Positions 1-5,835 of a DNA stretch of 9,821 nucleotides are shown piece by piece. The notes beneath the pieces were generated by a model. It saw only the letters and a list, made by a program, of their open reading frames with translations, did not search any database and had not been told where the DNA came from. The first letter of the stretch is position 1, and each line of letters opens with the position of its first letter. The position numbers and the translations under genes were made by a program. Source of the stretch: Acidobacteriota bacterium (lineage in GTDB: Bacteria; Acidobacteriota; Thermoanaerobaculia; Multivoradales; SZUA-115); contig QIHU01000092.1 of the NCBI GenBank assembly GCA_003231035.1, positions 1 to 9,821 of the forward strand. The letters run 5' to 3'.

Positions 1-45
1 CCCATGGCGCTGTAGGAGAGCCCCAGCGCTACTCCAAGATCAGCC

Positions 46-51
46 AGGAAG
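46..51 (+). promoter_or_regulatory. Candidate ribosome-binding site for the GTG start at 60
   Basis: AGGAAG lies 8 bases before GTG 60. It supports this start but does not settle it, because no in-frame stop lies between the window edge and base 60. No other ATG, GTG or TTG codon occurs in that frame upstream within the window. Confidence 0.4.
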
Positions 52-59
52 CGGCGGCG

Positions 60-2837
60 GTGGGGCTGGATACCGTCGAAGATTTGACTTGTCGACCGCC
101 GGCCGAACCGGAGGATCGCCATTTCGCGACCCTTCACCAGTGGCGCGAGACCTTGGTCGGCCAGTGGGGAGAAGCTCGGTTGGAGGAGTATCTCCACACC
201 GCCTATGCCGCCTTCGAGGCTGGGACCGGCCTAATCCTTCCTCAGGAGCGGGACTGGATGGTTTTCCTTCTTTTTTCCTGGTCGGCCCTGCCCTGGAGCG
301 ACCGTGAACGCTACCCCTGGACCACCCACTTCGCTCCCGGGGGCGGCGCCAAGTTTCATCTCGCCAACTCTCCCGATCCCCACCAGGCGCGCCGCGAGCA
401 GCGCTATCCCGAAGCATGGCAGTTGATCGACGACGAGGAGCTGCCCGGAGGTGGCTGCGCCCCAGCGCTGGCGCGAGCAGTGGCCAGCGGACACCCCGCG
501 CTCAAGGATCTCGCGGTGCTCTTGAGCAGAGAGAATCAAGATGCGGAGATGCCACGCGTGTGGCTGGGCGGCGGTCTGCTGTGCCTTCTGGAAGAAGCCA
601 GGGAGCCGATCCCGGAGGGGGCGGAGAGTCTCGCGGCGGTCGAGGAGTTCTTGGATCGTCGAGGGTTCGACAACCCCAGCCGACCGGTCCCGAAAGCGCA
701 GCGGACCCCGATTCTCGCGCTCCTCGCGAGCCTCGTCCAACAGAGGGTTGGGCAGGGAGAGGAACCGGCTTCGGCGCTCGCTACCGTCCGGGGGCTGCTG
801 GAGCGCAGGGGCCTGCCAGAGATCCATACATTCGAGGCGGTGTGTGCGCTCCTCTCCCGTTCGCCAGCGCCGGAGTCGGCCATCCAAGCTGCCGCGGTCG
901 CTCTGTACCTAGACGGCGGGGGCGAGTACGCCAGAGAGGAACTCGAATGGTTCCTGCCCTCCCTCCTCAAGGCCGCGCGGCACTCGCTCGCTGGGGGAGG
1001 TGGCCAAGACCCGGCCGGTCAGTCCCTGGCGATGCTAGCCCTCTTGGAGCTGACCGTGGCTCTGTTTCGCGCCGACTCACCCGCCCTCGACGAACCGTTT
1101 TCCGTGCTCCTAGCCACCGACGAGCAAGCCCAAGTCACCCTCGGGCGCATCCAAGAACGGCCCGACCCCAAGCTTTATCTGGCGCTTCTCAATGCCGCGA
1201 CCCAGCTCGAAGATGGCGAACGCGGCGAGGTGCTGCGCGGGCAGATCAGCGCCGAACTCCTGGTTCGTCTGCTCGCGGAGAGCCACGAAACCAGGAAAGA
1301 GTTTCGCAAGGAGGGGATCCTAGCGACCCTGGCCGCCTTGCGAGGACGGCCCAACGCCATGGTGGTCGCTCTCTCGCGTTGGCACGACAGCATCTACCCC
1401 CACGTCTTGAAACATCTTCTAGGCTGGGCGGCGACGGATCCAGACGCTCTGCTGAAGGTCACTGAGCTGTTGGCCTCGCCGATGCACGAGATGAGCGGTG
1501 AGAAGTGGGCGCGTAGCCTGCCGGAGGTCGTCGATATGGCGAAGACCCTCGAGCAAGCGGGCGCACCGGCGAAAGTCTGGTTACCTTTCGCTCTGGCGGA
1601 GGCCGAGGTTCTGGAAGAGGCCGAGGACTCGCAGTTTCAGTGGAGCTTTGCAGAGTTTCTACGACAACCCCGAACCCCCAAGCCGAAACATTCGACCACC
1701 GCTCTTCGGGTGTGCAAGCGGCTTCAACGCGCGCCTACCGCCCATGGCCCATTTCGAGAGCTGGTCACGCTCTTAGTGATGGACCTCGCTTCTTTCCCCC
1801 AATCTCTGGTTCCGGCGTTGGCCGGGCTCAACCAGTTGCCTGAGAACGACTTTCTAGCCTGGGGACCGACCGTTTTCAAGCTGGCGCAAGCGCTAGCGGA
1901 TAGCTCGCACGGAGACGAAGCTTCAGCGGTGGTTCGCAACTACTGGGTGAGCCTGGGTACAGGCATCGATTGGGACCGCCTGCCAAGCGAAGTCGAATCC
2001 ATGCCACATCTACTCAACCATCAAGACCGACAGAGTGTCGTGGCCCATTGGGAACCGTGGCTCCAGGAGCTAAGCGGCTCCGGCGCTTCGTCGCAGCTAG
2101 AGCGGCTGATCGAGCGGCTGCGGTGGGAGCCCCCGCGACCTGTGGCGCAACCCGGAGCGCAACCCGGAGCGCAACCCGGAGGGGCGAAGACTCCTCGGGT
2201 TCCCCGGCGGGGAGTAGAGGGTGTCGAAGTGCTGGATCGGCTCGGGGTGAGGCTCTTGGCGGGAAGCCTCAAGAGGGATCGCTACAAGCCTGAAGCGGTC
2301 AACGGGCTTCCCGCTGAGCCCCAGGCTCGCTCACGAGCCTTGATCCAGTTCCTCTTGTCGCCGACGGTCGCGCCGTCCTCGAAACGGTTTGCCGAGGAGG
2401 ACCTCTGCGAGTGGATGCTGCAAGAAGCAGCGATGGAGAAAGGGTGGGAGCCAGGCCCGTTCGAGTCGATCGCCCAGCGTGGCAGGTTGTTCCTGCTCAT
2501 CGCGCGGCTCCATGGCAGCAACTGGGAAAAACACGTAGGGAGGGCGCGCACCTTTCTTCACCAGGCGGTAGCGTTACAACGCTTCGATGCCGCTGGAGCC
2601 CTTCTTCGGGGGGCTCGCCGAGCCAAGAGTAGTGCGATTGCCTACCGTGAGCTGGTCAAGAAGTCCGCTCGGGAGACTAAGGACCTGCTGCACGAGGCGG
2701 CCCAACATCCCGTCCACTGGTGGGACCTCCAACCATTCGTGACCCGAGGTCCTAGATCGCGAGGCATGCGCCAACTCCTGGTTCGCGCACAATCCCGGAA
2801 GTCAGCCGAGCTCCAAGAAAACGAAGGAGAAGTCTAG
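60..2837 (+). CDS. Large helical soluble protein of unknown function, first gene of the cassette (5' end uncertain)
   Basis: I do not recognise this protein of about 925 residues. It has no signal peptide and no membrane helix, so it is probably cytosolic. It is rich in Leu, Ala and Glu, with runs of amphipathic helix-like segments that could form a HEAT/ARM- or TPR-like solenoid; this is an impression from composition only. A Pro/Gly-rich linker with three AQPG repeats (about residues 696-707) separates a large N-terminal part from a C-terminal part of about 215 residues. The GTG at 60 has a fair ribosome site (AGGAAG, 46-51, 8-base spacer). However, the same frame is open back to base 3 without a stop, and the upstream codons look coding, so the true start could lie before the window. 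It ends with TAG two bases before the GTPase gene, which suggests that the two products work together, for example as partner or regulator of the GTPase. That function is inference. Confidence 0.85.
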   Translation: MGLDTVEDLTCRPPAEPEDRHFATLHQWRETLVGQWGEARLEEYLHTAYAAFEAGTGLILPQERDWMVFLLFSWSALPWSDRERYPWTTHFAPGGGAKFHLANSPDPHQARREQRYPEAWQLIDDEELPGGGCAPALARAVASGHPALKDLAVLLSRENQDAEMPRVWLGGGLLCLLEEAREPIPEGAESLAAVEEFLDRRGFDNPSRPVPKAQRTPILALLASLVQQRVGQGEEPASALATVRGLLERRGLPEIHTFEAVCALLSRSPAPESAIQAAAVALYLDGGGEYAREELEWFLPSLLKAARHSLAGGGGQDPAGQSLAMLALLELTVALFRADSPALDEPFSVLLATDEQAQVTLGRIQERPDPKLYLALLNAATQLEDGERGEVLRGQISAELLVRLLAESHETRKEFRKEGILATLAALRGRPNAMVVALSRWHDSIYPHVLKHLLGWAATDPDALLKVTELLASPMHEMSGEKWARSLPEVVDMAKTLEQAGAPAKVWLPFALAEAEVLEEAEDSQFQWSFAEFLRQPRTPKPKHSTTALRVCKRLQRAPTAHGPFRELVTLLVMDLASFPQSLVPALAGLNQLPENDFLAWGPTVFKLAQALADSSHGDEASAVVRNYWVSLGTGIDWDRLPSEVESMPHLLNHQDRQSVVAHWEPWLQELSGSGASSQLERLIERLRWEPPRPVAQPGAQPGAQPGGAKTPRVPRRGVEGVEVLDRLGVRLLAGSLKRDRYKPEAVNGLPAEPQARSRALIQFLLSPTVAPSSKRFAEEDLCEWMLQEAAMEKGWEPGPFESIAQRGRLFLLIARLHGSNWEKHVGRARTFLHQAVALQRFDAAGALLRGARRAKSSAIAYRELVKKSARETKDLLHEAAQHPVHWWDLQPFVTRGPRSRGMRQLLVRAQSRKSAELQENEGEV
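2145..2180 (+). repeat. Three perfect tandem copies of a 12-base unit, coding for AQPG repeats
   Basis: The unit GCGCAACCCGGA occurs three times without a mismatch, in frame, coding for Ala-Gln-Pro-Gly three times. It lies in a Pro/Gly-rich stretch that looks like a flexible linker between two parts of the first gene's product. The perfect DNA identity, with no synonymous drift, points to recent slippage or expansion, so copy number may vary between strains. Confidence 0.9.
2824..2830 (+). promoter_or_regulatory. Ribosome-binding site of the zinc-ribbon GTPase gene
   Basis: AAGGAGA sits 9 bases before GTG 2840, inside the last codons of the preceding gene. It supports the GTG start, which places the first zinc-ribbon cysteine at residue 5. 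Confidence 0.75.
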
Positions 2838-2839
2838 CC

Positions 2840-4120
2840 GTGGAGTACTACTGTTCGACCTGCGATGAGACGGTCGCCGAAAACCCCTGCCCGGATTGCT
2901 TCTCCACCACCGATCCCCGTGACGAGGAGGCGCGCACGGCGGAAGCGGCCAAGATCGCGGCCAATGTAAAGCGCCGCGCCGGTACGGGGTCCAGTCTCCA
3001 CGCGGCACCTAGTTTGGCGACCCAGCGAATCCCGGTGGCGAATATCGCTCCTAAGAGACCACCCAAGCCCGAGGGCCAAGAAGAAGTGCGGCCGCCCGAG
3101 AAGCCGAAATCGGTGGCGCCTGGCGATGAGTGGGGGGCACCGCTCGAAGGGCAGCGCAACGTTGAGCAGATTCTCGCTGAAGGCTACGAGGTCTTTCTTT
3201 CGGTGGGGATCGGCGGTTCCGGCAAGACCGAGTTGTTGGCCTCCTACCAGAAAGAAGGCTATGCCAGTCGTTTTGTCAAGGCGCAGGACCGGGTCGTTCC
3301 GACGGCACTCAAGACATTGCGTTTCTATACGGTCAGGGTCGACGGTCGAAAGGTTGGGTTTGTGGACACCTCTGGCGAGTCCTTTGCACAGTTGTATCCA
3401 GACGATCAGGTGGGCCAGATCAAGGAGGTCCGCAAGGAGGATGTCGGTTTTCTGCGTTTGGTGAGCCAGAACCTAGGTGGTCTTATCTTGCTGGTCGACT
3501 TGGGCCGCCTCTGGGCTCCCCAAAGCGGCGACTGGGCCGATGCCAAGCAGCAGAAAATCTTGGTGTGGATTCTCATGCTCCTGCGATGGTTGCGGCTGGG
3601 AGACGGGGAGGTTCCAGAAGGTGTAGCGATCCGGGACCACGTCGACAAGGTGGTGCGGCGCTTGAAGAAGAAGCTGGACGTTCCGGTTCTAGTGCTCTTC
3701 TCGAAGGCGGATGCCCTGGCGGGAACCACCCTGCCTGAACCACCCCGCTCTTCGTGGCTCGGGTCGAAGGGGCCTCAGCGAACCGTCCTGCCCTCTGGCG
3801 AGCAGCCATTGCTCTTGGCCCACCACTACCTGCGCGATCTTTCCAGTGCGCTCGCCGAGCACGCCGAAAACTATCGCTTCGACTTCGCCCATTCCCTCGT
3901 CACCGACCCGGACAGCGGCGCCGTCAAGGACCATGAAGCCTGCGGCGTCGACCTCTCGCTCCAGTGGTTGTTGGACTCCAGGTGGCAGCGCAAGCGCTGG
4001 TACTCGCGTTTTGAGCCGTCGACCCAAACCCTGATCGCTTGGCAAGAGAAACTCGACCAATGGACCCGACGCGGACAACGCTGGCGCCGCCTGCCGGAGC
4101 CGGAGGTACTCAAGTTTTGA
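2840..4120 (+). CDS. Zinc-ribbon P-loop GTPase (TRAFAC-like, possibly DO-GTPase-type)
   Basis: This 426-residue protein begins with two CxxC knuckles (Cys5/Cys8 and Cys17/Cys20) typical of a zinc ribbon. A charged, Pro-rich linker follows (about 25-105), then a GTPase domain. The Walker A/P-loop is GIGGSGKT (123-130), the G3-type DxxG is DTSGE (176-180) after a hydrophobic strand, and SKAD (288-291) after the strand VPVLVLF fits a G4 base-specificity motif with Ser in place of Asn/Thr. This order is that of TRAFAC-class GTPases. The zinc ribbon plus GTPase recalls the DO-GTPase proteins described in prokaryotic GTPase-centred systems, but I cannot confirm the subfamily. No membrane helix is seen, so it should be cytosolic. 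It starts with GTG 2 bases after gene 1 and overlaps gene 3, so it probably acts as the switch for this membrane/cell-wall cassette; the target is inference. Confidence 0.88.
   Translation: MEYYCSTCDETVAENPCPDCFSTTDPRDEEARTAEAAKIAANVKRRAGTGSSLHAAPSLATQRIPVANIAPKRPPKPEGQEEVRPPEKPKSVAPGDEWGAPLEGQRNVEQILAEGYEVFLSVGIGGSGKTELLASYQKEGYASRFVKAQDRVVPTALKTLRFYTVRVDGRKVGFVDTSGESFAQLYPDDQVGQIKEVRKEDVGFLRLVSQNLGGLILLVDLGRLWAPQSGDWADAKQQKILVWILMLLRWLRLGDGEVPEGVAIRDHVDKVVRRLKKKLDVPVLVLFSKADALAGTTLPEPPRSSWLGSKGPQRTVLPSGEQPLLLAHHYLRDLSSALAEHAENYRFDFAHSLVTDPDSGAVKDHEACGVDLSLQWLLDSRWQRKRWYSRFEPSTQTLIAWQEKLDQWTRRGQRWRRLPEPEVLKF
4102..4107 (+). promoter_or_regulatory. Ribosome-binding site that decides the TTG start of the third gene
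   Basis: GGAGGT, a near-perfect Shine-Dalgarno sequence, lies 9 bases before TTG 4117. That TTG overlaps the GTPase stop codon as TTGA. This favours TTG 4117 over the in-frame TTG 4039 and ATG 4060, which would force a much longer overlap with the GTPase gene and have no comparable site. Confidence 0.75.
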
Positions 4121-5835
4121 GTTCCCAACCGCGTCGCCCTCGGCAGCTCGTGCTTCTGGTAGTGCCGTGGGTCGCCGCCCTCGCGGTGGTGGCCTTGATG
4201 CTCCGGTTCAGTTTCCCTCCGGCGCTGCCAGAGGCAGAACAAGTCACCGCTTGGCTCGACTTGGAGAGCACCGCCTTTCCGCGCACCGCCTTTCCGCGCA
4301 CCGCCAACGTGGAGCTAGGGTGGATCGAAGAGGCTTTTCCAGTCAGCAAGGTCCGTTACCTTCCGGCCCCTCCGGGTCCGCCGCCTTGCCCAGATGGTCT
4401 GAGAACCGTAGGCCCTCGCCTGCGCGGGGCGGTCCAAACGGCCCTCGGCAGCGAGCCCCCAGATATGGATGAACTCGGAGCGCTCCAGGAGAGAAACGCG
4501 GACAGCTGGCTCCCGCCGCTGGCCCTGGCCAGCAGCCTGCTGGCGGGCCGCGCGGAGGTAAAGAGGGCGGACCTCGGCGAGGCCGAGACCACACTCAAAG
4601 CCGCGTTCAAGGCTAGGGCTGTCGAGTCTTTGATCGACAAGGCTGCCTTGGCTGCCAAGGGTCGCCTGGGTAGAAAGCTCCCCACCGAGCAGGTGCTGGC
4701 CGCAATTCACCTTTTGCAGACCTCCGGCTATCTTCGACTGAAGCGCAATCGCATCGGCGATGACCACTACTGGCGTGACTTTAAGAATCCCATCGGTGCT
4801 TCCAGAATCGTCGCCGCCCTCGGCAAGGGCGGTGGAGTGTCCGACGTGTCGACCTGGGTGAAGCTCGACCTGCCACCACCCGGCTGCGCTGGAAAGAGCG
4901 TCGGCGATGGCGAGTGGCTTACGACCTTCGACCTCTACACCCGCGATTTCGAAGACGACCCGGCGCGCCGCAACTATGAGGTGGCGCGCCCCTACCGGGA
5001 TCCGCCTCAAGAGAATCCGCTGCAAGCGGTGCTCAATCGCATGGTGGAGCAGTGGGATCCGGCACTCGAATACCGAGTGTGGGCGATCTCTAACGCCGAG
5101 CGTCTGCTGCGCGAGCAAGGGGTGAGCCTCGACAACGCCCGGCTGGCCTTGAACCTGGCGCAACTGATGCAATCGGCCGAACCGGTGGCACCGGCTGTTG
5201 CGTTGCCAGCGCTGCTGTTGCAGGAATCCCTGTCCGCCAGGTCGCATCTAGGTAGCCGGGAGAAGGCGGCGTTTAATCGAGGACTCTCGCGCCTGGCGCT
5301 GATCGCGGGCGCCCACCTGGGGCGCCCCACCGCGCTAGCCCAGCAAGCGCTGGCCTCCCTGCCGGCCGAGCAGCGCCGGGTCGCCGATCAGGCCGTCGCC
5401 GCGCAGGCACTGCGCGCCGACTCAGACACCGTCTTGACCCTTCTCACCAGTGGCGGGACGGAGGGTCTCGAGAAACTCGAAAAGGGTGCTCGTCCCTGGC
5501 TGGTGGCTCTGCGCCAAGATGCGGCCGCCGGCATTGTCGCAGGAGGTTCCGAGGAGGTGGATGACCTCAAGGCCCGTTTGCTCGCCGCGCGCGCGGTTCT
5601 GGCCGGCGTGCCGGCCCCGGATGCGGTGCGCGAAGCCGAGAAGCAACTCGGTCTTGTCTGGACCCTTTTGAGGATCTTCAGGAGTCGCCTCGGAGTTCTG
5701 CTGCTCTCTGCCTCGGTGGGCGCCGTGGTCTGGCTACCGTTGGCCTGGTTGACTTTGATCCTGAGGCGTCGCCGGGAGCTGATGACCTCCTTCTATCGCC
5801 TGGAAGTCGAGCACCGGCTCAAGGAGGGAGGATGA
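4117..5835 (+). CDS. Two-helix membrane protein with a large extracytoplasmic, helical domain; unknown function
   Basis: I do not recognise this protein. From the TTG start it has 572 residues. An Arg-rich N-terminus is followed by a membrane helix (about 11-30), then about 490 residues without membrane segments, then a second helix (about 525-549) followed directly by four Arg and a short charged tail. By the positive-inside rule both ends are in the cytoplasm and the middle is outside. The middle is mainly Ala/Leu-rich helix, perhaps TPR-like, with a less helical part around residues 210-290 that includes Trp, Tyr and Gly. A duplicated AFPRT segment follows the first helix. Starts at ATG 4060 or TTG 4039 are possible, but the ribosome site and TTGA overlap favour 4117. 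It overlaps the SEDS gene by ATGA. It could link the cytosolic GTPase to the extracytoplasmic synthase; that role is inference. Confidence 0.82.
   Translation: MSSQPRRPRQLVLLVVPWVAALAVVALMLRFSFPPALPEAEQVTAWLDLESTAFPRTAFPRTANVELGWIEEAFPVSKVRYLPAPPGPPPCPDGLRTVGPRLRGAVQTALGSEPPDMDELGALQERNADSWLPPLALASSLLAGRAEVKRADLGEAETTLKAAFKARAVESLIDKAALAAKGRLGRKLPTEQVLAAIHLLQTSGYLRLKRNRIGDDHYWRDFKNPIGASRIVAALGKGGGVSDVSTWVKLDLPPPGCAGKSVGDGEWLTTFDLYTRDFEDDPARRNYEVARPYRDPPQENPLQAVLNRMVEQWDPALEYRVWAISNAERLLREQGVSLDNARLALNLAQLMQSAEPVAPAVALPALLLQESLSARSHLGSREKAAFNRGLSRLALIAGAHLGRPTALAQQALASLPAEQRRVADQAVAAQALRADSDTVLTLLTSGGTEGLEKLEKGARPWLVALRQDAAAGIVAGGSEEVDDLKARLLAARAVLAGVPAPDAVREAEKQLGLVWTLLRIFRSRLGVLLLSASVGAVVWLPLAWLTLILRRRRELMTSFYRLEVEHRLKEGG
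4269..4305 (+). repeat. Perfect tandem duplication of a 15-base unit (AFPRT repeat)
   Basis: CACCGCCTTTCCGCG occurs twice back to back (4269-4298), followed by the first 7 bases of a third copy. In frame it encodes TAFPRTAFPRTA, just outside the first membrane helix of the third gene product. The exact identity suggests recent slippage. The spacer after the membrane anchor seems able to tolerate length change. Confidence 0.9.
5822..5827 (+). promoter_or_regulatory. Ribosome-binding site of the SEDS gene
   Basis: AGGAGG lies in the last codons of the preceding gene, only 4 bases before ATG 5832. The ATG overlaps the upstream TGA as ATGA, the classical arrangement for translational coupling by ribosome termination and reinitiation. 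Confidence 0.7.

Noticed and set aside
4..15. ATG GCG CTG TAG at the window start
   Set aside because: Too short to be a gene. The TAG could be the end of a preceding gene, but with only five codons visible this cannot be supported as a feature.
416..1465. Second + strand open frame of 349 codons inside the first gene
   Set aside because: Its product is Arg/Gly/Ser/Pro-rich as expected from out-of-frame GC-rich codons; the overlapping 925-codon frame has natural composition.
2097..2136. GC-rich GAGCGGCTG-type repeats near 2101-2121 as a possible regulatory element
   Set aside because: They encode the helical sequence LERLIERLRW in frame and are explained by codon repetition.
4039..4116. N-terminal extension of the connector protein from TTG 4039 or ATG 4060
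   Set aside because: It would overlap the GTPase gene by about 60-80 bases without a good ribosome site, whereas TTG 4117 has GGAGGT at the right distance and a stop-start overlap.
4315..5247. Minus-strand open frame of 310 codons
   Set aside because: Fully antisense to the connector gene, with no recognisable domain and no neighbours on that strand.
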